This document shows, piece by piece, positions 24,153 through 33,896 of a stretch of 64,000 nucleotides of DNA. The notes under the pieces were generated by a model that made no database searches, was not told the origin of the DNA, and saw only the letters and a list, made by a program, of their open reading frames with translations. Both the position numbers and the translations under genes were made by a program. The DNA is from an uncultured Bacteroidia bacterium. GTDB lineage: Bacteria > Bacteroidota > Bacteroidia > Bacteroidales > UBA932. Each line of letters opens with the position of its first letter. Positions within the stretch are counted from its first letter, which is position 1. The DNA lies in NCBI GenBank assembly GCA_902785575.1, contig CACZZF010000016.1, positions 1-64,000 on the forward strand. Reading direction: 5' to 3'.

Positions 24153-25859
24153 CTATTCCAAAGTCCTAAGCAGCGCCTTTGAACTGTTGATCACCGCAGC
24201 GGCCTCGGCATCGGTGGATTTCTCCCAGTCAAGGTTGAGAATCTTCTCAAGCTGAGCGTCAAGCAGGGCGGCCTTCTTTGGGCTCAGTTCCTGGCGGATC
24301 GCACGGATCTTCTCGTTGTCCTGGATGCCCTCGATGAGCCTCTGGAAGCTGATGCTGGGGCCATCAGGGTAGACCAGGTAGCAGTCTCCGGCTCTCCAGG
24401 TGCGGAAACGGGAGTCCACGCAAGGATCCTTTACCCAACTGTTGTAGGCCCAGCGGAGGTAGCCGCTGTAGCCAGTCGCTGCGGCGAACCAACCCAGATA
24501 GGCGGACTCTGCGGGAGCGGAATCTGTGAAGGTGTTGGGACGCTGGGGACTGCAGCAGGTATAGAATGTTACCTTCTTGCCTTTGGCCAGATGGCTGGCG
24601 ACCTCTTCGGGAGTCATTTGCACAGGGAGTCCGGGACGGAGGGCGAAGCTGATGTCGTACATCCTCTCGGCGACCTCGGGACCGAAATAGTTGATAGCTC
24701 CCTCAATACGGTAGTCTTTGTCGGCCTTGTAGATGATGGAATAGGCATGCTCGAGAAGTTCCTTTGGACGCTCGTCCATAGCAAGGCATGACTTGTCGAA
24801 CCACCCTTTGGCCCTGAGATGCTTCGCGAGGTCTGTCAGGAAGGGCAGCATATAATCCTCATATTCCTTTGAGCCGGGATCCATCTTCTTGGATACGGAG
24901 ACGTTGAGGGCAGCGTCGAAATACTCGAATGTGAGATGCCAAGGAAGAATTGAATAGCAGTCGATTTGCTCGGTGATTCCGCAGCTCATCATGAACTCGA
25001 TCCATTTGTCGAAGACGGAGTAGTCATATTTCCAGGTTCCGTCCAGTCCCTTGAATTTGCCCACCATGCTCTCGAAAGGATCCTCGGTCTGACTGTTCCA
25101 GGGGTGCTGGAATATGCTGGCTGTGATCACTTTCTGGCCTGCGGAGGCGAGGTATTCCATAATCGGACGCATAGCCTTGAAATGCTCCTCGCTCCAAAGC
25201 GGCACATCGAAATAGCGGGCAACGGCATAGGGATTCTGCCAGAGGTCGAGGTGGAACTTCCAGTCTTTCGGCTCGGGAAGGATCCTCTTGCTTACCTCAA
25301 TGGTGTAAGGGATAGCGAAGGACTTGCCATCAGCCTTGGCTATGACAGTGCCTTTATACTTGCCAGGTGCGGCGTCACGAGGGATATTGATCGTCAGCCA
25401 GACAGGGCGGACCGTCTTGGCGGGAACAGCCATACTCTTGGCTTTGACGAGCCTGTCCGGGGCAAGGACAATATCACCTTGGAAAACCACCTCTCCCATC
25501 ACATAGGTCTCGAAATACTTGTCAACGGCCTTGGCGGGAATGACGTTCTTTCCGGCTACCAGGTCACTGGCCTCAAACTCAAAGGCTTCCACGGCCTCAG
25601 GAGCGACAAGCACAGCCTGGGCGTTGACCCTCTCTCCCCTCCAGCCGTAAAGGGCAAGGGTCTTGGCGAGGGTCGGGACATCGTCTTTCTTGTACTTCTT
25701 GTCGATGGTTCCCCACCCGAAGGAGGTGGTTGTCACGTTGTTCCAGACAGCGACGGGGGTCGGATGCGGATCCTCCATTTCTATAACCGGCTTCTGCTGG
25801 CCGGACAGCATGGCGCTTGAGAATACCAAGCAAGCCACGGCAAAAGCTATTCTTTTCAT
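24153..25859 (-). CDS. GH123-like glycoside hydrolase (beta-N-acetylgalactosaminidase family)
   Basis: The product is 568 residues from the ATG at 25859, which begins a signal peptide (MKRIAFAVACLVF). The N-terminal beta-sandwich contains PVWLTINIPRDAAPGKYKGT, typical of the GH123 N-terminal domain. The barrel follows with DLWQNPYAVARYF and the acidic pair Asp-Glu in LAMDERPKE, matching the substrate-assisted Asp-Glu of GH123. A DUF4091-like C-terminus follows (GYSGYLRWAYNSW, CYLVYPDG). GH123 enzymes remove beta-linked GalNAc from glycosphingolipid- or mucin-type glycans. It lies 38 bp after the DUF5107 gene. Confidence 0.88.
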   Translation of the reverse strand: MKRIAFAVACLVFSSAMLSGQQKPVIEMEDPHPTPVAVWNNVTTTSFGWGTIDKKYKKDDVPTLAKTLALYGWRGERVNAQAVLVAPEAVEAFEFEASDLVAGKNVIPAKAVDKYFETYVMGEVVFQGDIVLAPDRLVKAKSMAVPAKTVRPVWLTINIPRDAAPGKYKGTVIAKADGKSFAIPYTIEVSKRILPEPKDWKFHLDLWQNPYAVARYFDVPLWSEEHFKAMRPIMEYLASAGQKVITASIFQHPWNSQTEDPFESMVGKFKGLDGTWKYDYSVFDKWIEFMMSCGITEQIDCYSILPWHLTFEYFDAALNVSVSKKMDPGSKEYEDYMLPFLTDLAKHLRAKGWFDKSCLAMDERPKELLEHAYSIIYKADKDYRIEGAINYFGPEVAERMYDISFALRPGLPVQMTPEEVASHLAKGKKVTFYTCCSPQRPNTFTDSAPAESAYLGWFAAATGYSGYLRWAYNSWVKDPCVDSRFRTWRAGDCYLVYPDGPSISFQRLIEGIQDNEKIRAIRQELSPKKAALLDAQLEKILNLDWEKSTDAEAAAVINSSKALLRTLE

Positions 25860-25897
25860 ATTCTCAAAGATAACACTTTTAGAAGAATAATCCTTCA

Positions 25898-28723
25898 TTA
25901 TTTCTTTCTGTGGAGTTTCTCGGTAGCCTCCTTGATGATGGCGTTCTCCTCAGAGAGGTCAATCATCACATCGTAGGGCTTGCCTACTCCGAGGTTCTCG
26001 TCCCAGATGTTGGAGGCCTCCACTGACTTGATGCAAGCCGCATAGTTACCAGCCTTCAGCTCATCCCTGGCTTTGCCGAGGCAAGCCTTGCGGTAGATCT
26101 CGTGGCCTCTTCTGGCGCCTTCCATAGGCATAACCTTGAGCTTGGATAGGACCTTGAGGGACTTGGTGTACTGCTTTGCTCCGCAGAGAGCGTCGGCATA
26201 GGCGAGTCCGAACTCGAACTTGTCGGGATATTTCTTGAAATACCTCTCACCAGCGTCGAGAGCCTCTTTCCATTCGGAGTTATTCCTGTAGTAGTCCACC
26301 AAGGCCTTGCCGGTGCGCCAATCCTGAGAGATTGACTCCGCCTTCTTGAGATCAGACAGTTTGTCGTTCCCGGTGCGGAGAATCGCCCTGGTAAGATAGA
26401 AAGGATTGTAGTCAGGCTGGTTGCCGCAAGATTCCATAAGCTCGGCTGCCTTGTCTTTTCCGGCGTGACGCCAGAGGATCAAGGCTTTGTAATAGTTGAG
26501 CTTCCAGTCAGGGTTCTTGCCATTTGCCCAGTCGAACACTTTGATCATCTCAGGCCTGAAAGGGAACACGTACTCGGGCGATGCGGCATTGGCTTCCTTG
26601 ATTAGGGCGTCGGACTTTGAGGTGTCACCCTTAAGGCAGGCTATGTATGCTCCCAGATACTTGGCAGAAGGATATTCAGTCATGGCGCAGAGCTCGGATG
26701 CCTCGTCAAGAAGTCCGCTGTCGAGGTAGAGGAGGGCGGTCTCGAGGATAGTCTCTTGAGGCAGCTCGCACTTGAGAGTCTTTGTGAATGAGGCTGGATC
26801 GCCGGCTGCGAGTTGGCGCTCGAAATTGAAGTAAGGGAACAAAGGAAGTTCAGTGGCCTCTGTCTTGAGGATACTATCGACGGTCTTCTTGTCTCCGAGA
26901 TGCCTTGAGGCGACGACCTCGGCCCATGTGCCTTCCACGGTACCGCTCTTCCTGGCATAAGTGAGGGCCAGGTTCCAATCCTTGTCGGCTATAGCCAATT
27001 TCGCCAGCTCAGTGTAGGCGGCGCCCCTGTAAGCGGCCGTGTAGGTGGCTATCGAGAATCCGTCCTTGGCTTGGATGGTCTTGCCAATCGCTTTGGCCGC
27101 CAAGCCGTAGAGGTAGTTGGCTTCTCCGTCGTAAGTGTTGATTGTCAAGGCTTTCCTCGAATATTCAAAGGCGTCTTCGTACATTCCGCAATGGAGACTG
27201 AACGATGCCATGCCCCTGAGGGCGGGAGCGTACCATTTGTCGATGGCCAGGCAGGCCAGGTACTCGTCACGAGCTTTGTCATAGTGGCGGACATTCATAA
27301 GCTGGTCGCCTCTGAGGCAATGGCCGTAAACCCCCTTCCAATTGAAGTCCTCCGGCATGGCGTCCGGTCTCTCGGTCAGCCTGTCAGTGGGATCCTCGCT
27401 GTAGGTCAGGTCACCATTCCCGACAGTGACTTTTATGAAACCGTCGGTGACTCCGCTCACAGTCTTTGTCCAAGGTTTCAGCGGAGTGAAGGCGACATCG
27501 TCCGAGGAAAGGGCTTTGTCTCCGCAATAGATTGTCACTCTTTTATTTCCACTGCAAATAGGGGAGAGTTTGACGGTGGCTTTCCCGCCTTCCTCGCGTT
27601 TGACGGAAAGGGCTCCAAACGGGCTGGCCTGCTGGAAACTGCCGATGTTCTCGACAGAATACCAGTACTCTGTCCAGCAGTCGTCGGATTTAGGTGCGAA
27701 AGAATGGTTCTTGAAAGGAGTGTCGATGCTCTCGATCTGAGAAGGCTGGTTGAACATCCTTCCCGCCTGAAGCTCGACATACTGGCCATGGTTGTCGGTC
27801 AGCAGGTCTTCCCAGATGCCTCCTTCCCTCGATTGGCTCCAGCAGAAGAACTTCCGGCCGAGTTTCTCGTCAGGCCTTGAATAATGAACATAGCCGAAAT
27901 CATCGTCATGCCAGTAGGCTCCGAAATAGCCGTCATATCCACCGATGATGTGGTAGGACTTTGATCCCTCGAAAGCGTTCTGGGAGAACCAGGAGAGATC
28001 CCTGCCCTGCGGATCGACCGGGAAGGCGTGGGCATCACCGGAATGGCCGATATACCTGTCTCCTGGCATCTGTATCTGGAGGTTACCTCCGGCCTTGAAG
28101 GCGGCGTTGGACCAGTTGTAGTAAGGCTGCTCCAAAGGTGAGGTGTTGATGTAGCGGGCGGTGGTCGTGAAGCAAGCCTTGTCGGCAGGGACGTTGATCT
28201 CCACTGTCCACCAGGTCCTGGTCAGCAATTCAAATGAGGCGATTATGCAGCTCACGCTGCCGTCCTCGTTTTCCCTTGTCATATAGTCGACAGGAGTGGC
28301 GGTTGTAGGGATGTGGCCGATGATCCCGAAGTTGAACTCTATACCTCCGGAAGTCCAGGCGCCTCGCATGGCGATGTCCCTGAATTTGACCACATTGTTG
28401 TAGTACACGAATTCCAGGCCTCTGGTCTTGTCGATGGCACCCCAGACCTTTCCTCCGATCTCGGGGAACACGGTTACGCTCACCCAGTCATTCTCCATGA
28501 CAACGGTCTTCCATTCCTTGTTCTTCCCGACCGACTCGTAGCCGTCGAAGCGGAAGTAAGGATATTGGGTTTGGTTCGGGTTGGCGACCGGATTGGGGTC
28601 CGAGAAGTCGTAGGTGAGCATGGAGGTCTTTCCCTCTGTCAGTGTCGCTTTCCCTGGAGCGGCGCTCAGGACACCGGCCGCCAAGCAGGCCAGCATCAGT
28701 GATAGTGTTATTCTTTTAATCAT
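25898..28723 (-). CDS. Secreted DUF5107-TPR protein
   Basis: A 941-residue exported protein with a signal peptide (cleavage near VLSAAPG). Residues about 30-360 form the DUF5107 domain (VFPEIGGKVWGAIDKT, GGIEFNFGIIGHIPTT), which resembles a galactose-mutarotase-like sandwich. Residues about 480-930 contain repeated helical pairs of TPR type (ALTINTYDGEANYLYGLAAKAIG, YEDAFEYSRKAL). DUF5107-TPR proteins commonly accompany glycoside hydrolases in Bacteroidetes; the function is unproven. It lies 35 bp after the DUF6067 gene, in the same operon. Confidence 0.85.
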   Translation of the reverse strand: MIKRITLSLMLACLAAGVLSAAPGKATLTEGKTSMLTYDFSDPNPVANPNQTQYPYFRFDGYESVGKNKEWKTVVMENDWVSVTVFPEIGGKVWGAIDKTRGLEFVYYNNVVKFRDIAMRGAWTSGGIEFNFGIIGHIPTTATPVDYMTRENEDGSVSCIIASFELLTRTWWTVEINVPADKACFTTTARYINTSPLEQPYYNWSNAAFKAGGNLQIQMPGDRYIGHSGDAHAFPVDPQGRDLSWFSQNAFEGSKSYHIIGGYDGYFGAYWHDDDFGYVHYSRPDEKLGRKFFCWSQSREGGIWEDLLTDNHGQYVELQAGRMFNQPSQIESIDTPFKNHSFAPKSDDCWTEYWYSVENIGSFQQASPFGALSVKREEGGKATVKLSPICSGNKRVTIYCGDKALSSDDVAFTPLKPWTKTVSGVTDGFIKVTVGNGDLTYSEDPTDRLTERPDAMPEDFNWKGVYGHCLRGDQLMNVRHYDKARDEYLACLAIDKWYAPALRGMASFSLHCGMYEDAFEYSRKALTINTYDGEANYLYGLAAKAIGKTIQAKDGFSIATYTAAYRGAAYTELAKLAIADKDWNLALTYARKSGTVEGTWAEVVASRHLGDKKTVDSILKTEATELPLFPYFNFERQLAAGDPASFTKTLKCELPQETILETALLYLDSGLLDEASELCAMTEYPSAKYLGAYIACLKGDTSKSDALIKEANAASPEYVFPFRPEMIKVFDWANGKNPDWKLNYYKALILWRHAGKDKAAELMESCGNQPDYNPFYLTRAILRTGNDKLSDLKKAESISQDWRTGKALVDYYRNNSEWKEALDAGERYFKKYPDKFEFGLAYADALCGAKQYTKSLKVLSKLKVMPMEGARRGHEIYRKACLGKARDELKAGNYAACIKSVEASNIWDENLGVGKPYDVMIDLSEENAIIKEATEKLHRKK

Positions 28724-28758
28724 AGTGATAATATTATACTCAATTACACGAACATCAT

Positions 28759-31700
28759 CTAATTCTCAATGACAATCAGCCAACCTTCCTTGCTCTTGAC
28801 CGGGATGAGTTGACCGGCCTTGAAGGAAGTCTCTTCCTGGAAGTTCATGATCTCAGGTGCGGTGATCTTCGCCTTTGCGGGATCTATTCCAATAGCTTTC
28901 CAATTGACTGTCAACCTAATGGTCTTGTCTTTGCCGGAGAAGTTGCCAATAGACACCAGTGTCTTGCCGTCCTTTACATAAGCCGTGGCCTTGACATCCA
29001 AATCCGAGGTGGTGACCGGGCAATCAGGATCCCAATAGCCAAGCATCTTCGCCTCTGTTATCCCGAACTTATCCCAGAACTTCCAGACCGGCACAGGGGA
29101 TTTGACATTCTCTTTCCCGGTCCCGGTCCAAGAGTGTCTGGCTGTTGTGCCGTAGACCATTCCCAGGAACCTGTTTCCGCCATCCTGCAGCATCTCGCTC
29201 ATCACTCCGAACGGGATTCCTGAGAAGGTGACAAGCCACTGATCCGGAGTCATCTCATTGTACCTGTAGCTCTCGCCGAACCAGAGCCTGTCCATATACG
29301 GGAAGAACTCGGTGTATTGGTTGGCCGGACCCTGTGAATATCCGGTGTTGGAGTGGAGGTCAATCAGCGCGCCATCGTGATACTTCTCCAGGATCTTGCG
29401 GATTCTCTTGACGGTAGTCCTGTCGAAGGAAACGTCATCCATATAGATTCCGTCGAGGTCGTAGTTCACCAATATCCAGCGCAGTCCCTCAAGGAAGTAG
29501 TTGATAAACCTTGAGTTAGGGGTGAGAACCAGGGCGGCGTCGGAGTCTCCTTCCTTGATCAGGACTCCATCCCTGATGTTGTCGAGGGCTGTGTACCACG
29601 CAGGCTTGTAGTCATCGATCAGGTGCTCGCAGTCCCAAGGCAGTCCGTAACCGACTCCCTCCAAGAATATCTCGTGGTTCAGGCTGTGGAAGGCATAGAC
29701 CTCTTCGCAGTGGGTGGTCAGTTCACGAATGGTGTAGTACAGTTTCACCTTCCTGCCGTTCTCGTGCTGATGCTTGATGTGGGCGACCAAGGAGTCCCGG
29801 ACAATATAAGGATAGTTGATGTAAGGGTTCAGATTCGTGGCGTGGTGGATATTACCGATATTGGCTCCGTCCTCTGACGCCTTGTCGAATCCGGAAGGGG
29901 TGGAGTGGTAATATCTCTCCGAGAAGTGCTTGGCTGGATTGAGATCCTTGACGGGGGTGATCAGCAAGTTGAACTCATAGTTCATAGGCTCCTTGCCGAT
30001 CGTCCTCTTGCCCGTGGAGGCGACCACGGTGGCAGGTTTGCCTTTGGCTCCGCTGACAGTGACTGTCCCGAGATGATTGTTGCTCCAGACGGGTGTCGGT
30101 TCCGGCTTATAGTCCCAGATGAGTGGTCCGTGGTAGGTTCCGCCTCGGAACTCAGTGTGAAGACCAGCTTTCACGCCACCGATCCAGTAGCTGTCGTAGG
30201 AACCATCCCATTTATAGGTGTAGTTGACAGGACGGTATCCGCCTCCTTTTCCGCCGCCATATCCTATACCGAGGAGATACTCGGAAGAGTAGGCGCTGTA
30301 GGTGGAGACAAGCCTCACATCCTTGACGTCGATTTCTTTTTCCGAAGAGACAAAGATGTCGAAATGCATATGGCCGTCAAACTCCATGTTTCCTGTGAGA
30401 TCGAACTTGATCCCATTCTGCTCAGAAGAGGCTTTCCAAGTGACGAGACCGGCCGCGTCCTTGGTGATCTTCACGTTGTCGGCGTTGAAGACGACTTCAC
30501 CGTTCTTTGTGGATACAATCAGCTGCTGCGGCTTTTCGAACACGTCCTTGCCATTGATCTCGATTTTTCCGACCATACCGTTGGCTCCGACCTCGATGAC
30601 TTTGCCGGTCGCCTCGACTTTATTCCCGTCCACAGTCATTTCCTTGAACGGGGCGACAGGCTCATTGTCCAACGCTATGGTTGAGTTGAGCCAGCGTAGT
30701 CTGGCGTGTCTCCAGGTCTCCGAGTCGCCCTTATCCGCCAGAACCTTTGAAGAGACTTTAATCTCAATCGGTATTACTTGAGGCTCAACGCCTTCCGCTG
30801 AGATAACCGCTTGTCCCTTATAGGTCCCAGGCTTGGCGTCCTCAGGGATCTGGACTCCACACCAAAGAGCCTGCACCTTATCTTTGGGCACGTTGATGGT
30901 GAAATCCAGATGCTTGCCATCCCAGTTTGTTCCCTCCTGGTTGAAGCAAGTCATGGCATCCGTCCCGATCGTGGCATTGCCGTTCTTGAGCTCTGAGAAA
31001 GCGACTTTGACATTCTTGAGTTCCTTCTTCGCCGCCCAGACACCTAACTGCCATGCGTAATATTCATTCCTGCAGGCGAGGCCTTTGAAAACCGTTTTCG
31101 GACCCTTCGCCCATCTCGCGGGAATCTGGCAAGTCAGCTGGATAGGGAAGGCCCTGTCCTCGGGGAATATAACCATATCCTTACCGGCGGCTGACTTCAC
31201 GGCATCCATTTCTTCCTTTGTGGCAATCAACCCCATAGGGCTCCAGAAATTGAACCTCGAAACGCTCTCGAAGCATTTCACCGTGGCTTTCGGAAGCTCA
31301 TTATTTCCGCCAGCCACTTTTTCGGCCCAGGCCTTGTCCGTATCGTATTCTGGTGGAAGATAATCGTTCCAAGGTTTGCCATATCTAGCGTCTCCGCTTC
31401 CTGGACGCCATTTATAAGGCAGGTAATAGATGTAATAAGTCCCGGCTCCGGCCGTGGGCCTGAAGACCACCTTGCCTTTTTCCGAAGTCATCTCTGTGAC
31501 CATTACGTCCTTGATCTCGTTGTCTTCGGCGTCGGTGACAATTATTCTCTTAGTGTCTATCCTAAGATCCGGGCGCCTCCAGGGCAGCTGGGCGACCACG
31601 CCATCGGCTGAGGTCTCACCAACAGTGACAACAGCCCTGTGATGACCTCTCTGGTCAACCTTCCATTGGGTATCCGCTACTTTGAATGGAATCCCGTCAG

Positions 31701-31818
31701 GGGCGAACGCCTCGTAGCGGCTATTCCCGTCAGGGTACCCTTTTTCTTTCACGCATCCTGCCAGACAGAGAATCGAGATTGTGAAAGCGATTGATAATGA
31801 ATAATAAAACTTAATCAT
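28759..31818 (-). CDS. DUF6067-type glycoside hydrolase-like lipoprotein
   Basis: A 1019-residue lipoprotein with lipobox LAGC (Cys22). The N-terminal half holds beta-sandwich domains, one of which resembles the GH123 N-terminal domain (VQIPEDAKPGTYKGQAVIS). Residues about 640-930 look like a TIM-barrel hydrolase, with acidic residues at the end of a strand in DLDGIYMDDVSFDR and aromatic-rich loops (TEFFPYMDRLWFGESYRYNE). The last about 80 residues are a C-terminal sandwich. Sequence and order match the family usually annotated DUF6067. No substrate can be named. It is 12 bp after the GH20 gene. Confidence 0.8.
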   Translation of the reverse strand: MIKFYYSLSIAFTISILCLAGCVKEKGYPDGNSRYEAFAPDGIPFKVADTQWKVDQRGHHRAVVTVGETSADGVVAQLPWRRPDLRIDTKRIIVTDAEDNEIKDVMVTEMTSEKGKVVFRPTAGAGTYYIYYLPYKWRPGSGDARYGKPWNDYLPPEYDTDKAWAEKVAGGNNELPKATVKCFESVSRFNFWSPMGLIATKEEMDAVKSAAGKDMVIFPEDRAFPIQLTCQIPARWAKGPKTVFKGLACRNEYYAWQLGVWAAKKELKNVKVAFSELKNGNATIGTDAMTCFNQEGTNWDGKHLDFTINVPKDKVQALWCGVQIPEDAKPGTYKGQAVISAEGVEPQVIPIEIKVSSKVLADKGDSETWRHARLRWLNSTIALDNEPVAPFKEMTVDGNKVEATGKVIEVGANGMVGKIEINGKDVFEKPQQLIVSTKNGEVVFNADNVKITKDAAGLVTWKASSEQNGIKFDLTGNMEFDGHMHFDIFVSSEKEIDVKDVRLVSTYSAYSSEYLLGIGYGGGKGGGYRPVNYTYKWDGSYDSYWIGGVKAGLHTEFRGGTYHGPLIWDYKPEPTPVWSNNHLGTVTVSGAKGKPATVVASTGKRTIGKEPMNYEFNLLITPVKDLNPAKHFSERYYHSTPSGFDKASEDGANIGNIHHATNLNPYINYPYIVRDSLVAHIKHQHENGRKVKLYYTIRELTTHCEEVYAFHSLNHEIFLEGVGYGLPWDCEHLIDDYKPAWYTALDNIRDGVLIKEGDSDAALVLTPNSRFINYFLEGLRWILVNYDLDGIYMDDVSFDRTTVKRIRKILEKYHDGALIDLHSNTGYSQGPANQYTEFFPYMDRLWFGESYRYNEMTPDQWLVTFSGIPFGVMSEMLQDGGNRFLGMVYGTTARHSWTGTGKENVKSPVPVWKFWDKFGITEAKMLGYWDPDCPVTTSDLDVKATAYVKDGKTLVSIGNFSGKDKTIRLTVNWKAIGIDPAKAKITAPEIMNFQEETSFKAGQLIPVKSKEGWLIVIEN

Positions 31819-31830
31819 TCTGTCAGGATA

Positions 31831-33891
31831 TTATTTCAATGTGGAAAGTGCCTTCACCATCGGAAGCTCATAGTAGAATACCCAATCGCTGTTCATGGTT
31901 TTGGCGGATAGATGGTTGTGACGGTTCTGGTCGGGCAGGTAGCCTTCCGGCTGTTCCATAAACCTGGTCTTGGAGTATGTGTCCAGCAGCCTCGCGCGCA
32001 TCGTCTCGAAATATGAACATACCTCCTCTATCCCTTTCAGGGCTTGTTTCCTGCTCTCGTAATCGCTGGCTTGGTCATATTTCTCCAAAGACAGGATCAC
32101 CATGGCGGGGAAGTGGAGAAGGTCATTCAGGGAGTCATAGATATCAAGGGTATAATGCCCCCGCAGAGCGGTCTGATGAGCCTTTCCTATTTTCTGGCAA
32201 ATATCTTTGTAAAGCTGGTCCGCCTCCTTGGCTTTAGCGATTCTCTCCTTGTACGTCTCGCTCCATTCCCCGGGTTTCTCCGGGTCTGGAAGTGAGATGA
32301 GCTTGAAGTCTGTCGTCCCCCAGGCTGGATTCCTTCTGCCGGAGGTGACTAAAGCTCCATCGAAGAAATAGGCCAGTTGTTCCATCTTGTTAACGAATTG
32401 GATTGTGTTGTCCTCGGGAGGGAAACCGAATTCTCTTTTGGCATGTGCCACCTTGAATTCCTCGATGGTCCTGCCGGTGGGGTTCCATCCGAATTCCGCT
32501 TGGGCGATATAACCTCTCCAAACGGTCTCCAGATGGGGTGAGCCGTCATCCCAGGCGGTCGCCAATATTCCCGCGAGGTTGTTTTCCGCCACAAGTTGGC
32601 TGAACCCCTGGATGATTCCGGCGTTGGTGTCGTTGCGTGGCAGGTAGGGAGAGGCGCCGTAAGAGGCTGCGGTAGCCCCCATCACTGTCAGCCCTGAGTC
32701 TCTGTACCACTGGAGGATACGGCGGTGACCCGCCAAGGTGGCGTCTCCATAGAGCCAGCGCATGTAGACGCAGTCTTTAGGGAACAGGTCGATGCTTTTG
32801 TCCAGTTTCTCACTGTTCCATTCCCTGGCAACCTCTTCCTCTGAACTGACATTCGAGAACCGCATCACTCCTCCATACTTCAATGGCATATCGTCCCAGA
32901 AGATGGGAGTGCGGCCATTCTCCCTCGCAAAATCGCACACTTTCCGGAGCCAATACATCTGTAACTCAAAGGGAGTCTTGCCGGTGGCTTCGCATCGTTC
33001 ATCTATTCCGATCGCGGAAACTTCATCCCCTCCTATGTGGAGATATTTCCCATATGGCATAGCCTCAAGGGCATCCTTGTAGAGGTCGAATTGAAGCTCG
33101 TAAGTATCTGGATTAGAGGGGCAGAACTCCCAGTCGCTGGCGGGGTTCTCACGCAACTCCCAATGGTGTTTCAAGATGAAGGAAGCATGTCCCAATCCTT
33201 GAACAAGGGGGGATATCTCCACATGATGGTCTTTGGCGTAACGGCAAAGCGTCTGCATCTCCTGCTTGCTGATGGCGTTGGGAGAGGCGATCTCAGGGCG
33301 GCGGGTGTATCCCAGTTTGTCCTCAATCTCCCATATCACGGCGTTGACCTTGTAGCGGGCCAGCCTGTCAATCTCCCGGTAGTAATACTCCATCCTGTCC
33401 AGATGGTGCTTGGTGTCCCAGAGGACGGCACGGTAAGCAATTGAAGGGTAGTCGGTTATCTTTAGCTGAGGAATAGGGGTCCGGCAGTCCCGGCTGTCCT
33501 CCATAAGTTGCTGCAGGGTCTGGCATCCATAGAAGAGTCCTGCCAGTCCACGTGACTTTATTGTCGCTCCATCACGTCTCACTTCAAGTATATATCCTTC
33601 CTCTGAATCGGGCACCCCGGCTTCCGTCAAGGCCAGCGCGATCCCTTTCCCCTTCTGGGGAGAGTTGGGAAGCGATTTAAGCAAGTCGGGAAGGGCCTCT
33701 TTGTCCAGTCCTTCAACCAACTGGATGTATGCGAAAGAGGTATAGTCAATACCTTTCTCAGACAGGACCTCTACCGATTGGGGCTGGGGCAGTATCTGGA
33801 ATCTCCGGTCCAGACCCTTGGCGAATCCGCTGAGACATGACAAGAGAGCTGTAATCAGAAGGGTAAATAAATGGGAACGCCTCATAATCAA
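31831..33891 (-). CDS. GH20-like beta-N-acetylhexosaminidase
   Basis: A 686-residue exported enzyme (signal peptide about 1-24). The GH20b-type N-terminal domain (about 30-150) is followed by the barrel beginning YRAVLWDTKHHLDR. The catalytic Asp-Glu pair of substrate-assisted hexosaminidases is present in LHIGGDEVSA (about residues 295-304). Family members remove terminal GlcNAc or GalNAc from glycans. Start could be the first or third codon (MIM). It follows the GH2-like gene after 5 bp in a tight operon. Confidence 0.92.
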   Translation of the reverse strand: MIMRRSHLFTLLITALLSCLSGFAKGLDRRFQILPQPQSVEVLSEKGIDYTSFAYIQLVEGLDKEALPDLLKSLPNSPQKGKGIALALTEAGVPDSEEGYILEVRRDGATIKSRGLAGLFYGCQTLQQLMEDSRDCRTPIPQLKITDYPSIAYRAVLWDTKHHLDRMEYYYREIDRLARYKVNAVIWEIEDKLGYTRRPEIASPNAISKQEMQTLCRYAKDHHVEISPLVQGLGHASFILKHHWELRENPASDWEFCPSNPDTYELQFDLYKDALEAMPYGKYLHIGGDEVSAIGIDERCEATGKTPFELQMYWLRKVCDFARENGRTPIFWDDMPLKYGGVMRFSNVSSEEEVAREWNSEKLDKSIDLFPKDCVYMRWLYGDATLAGHRRILQWYRDSGLTVMGATAASYGASPYLPRNDTNAGIIQGFSQLVAENNLAGILATAWDDGSPHLETVWRGYIAQAEFGWNPTGRTIEEFKVAHAKREFGFPPEDNTIQFVNKMEQLAYFFDGALVTSGRRNPAWGTTDFKLISLPDPEKPGEWSETYKERIAKAKEADQLYKDICQKIGKAHQTALRGHYTLDIYDSLNDLLHFPAMVILSLEKYDQASDYESRKQALKGIEEVCSYFETMRARLLDTYSKTRFMEQPEGYLPDQNRHNHLSAKTMNSDWVFYYELPMVKALSTLK

Positions 33892-33896
33892 TGTTA

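Noticed and set aside
24966..25820. 284-residue plus-strand open frame inside the GH123 gene, and 269 residues at 27071-27880 inside the DUF5107 gene
   Set aside because: Both lie fully inside well-supported exported enzymes on the other strand and show no own features.
25866..25890. Sequence AACACTTTTAGAA resembling the ATPase iterons
   Set aside because: A single partial match with no 33-bp spaced partners and no ATPase gene nearby; probably chance.
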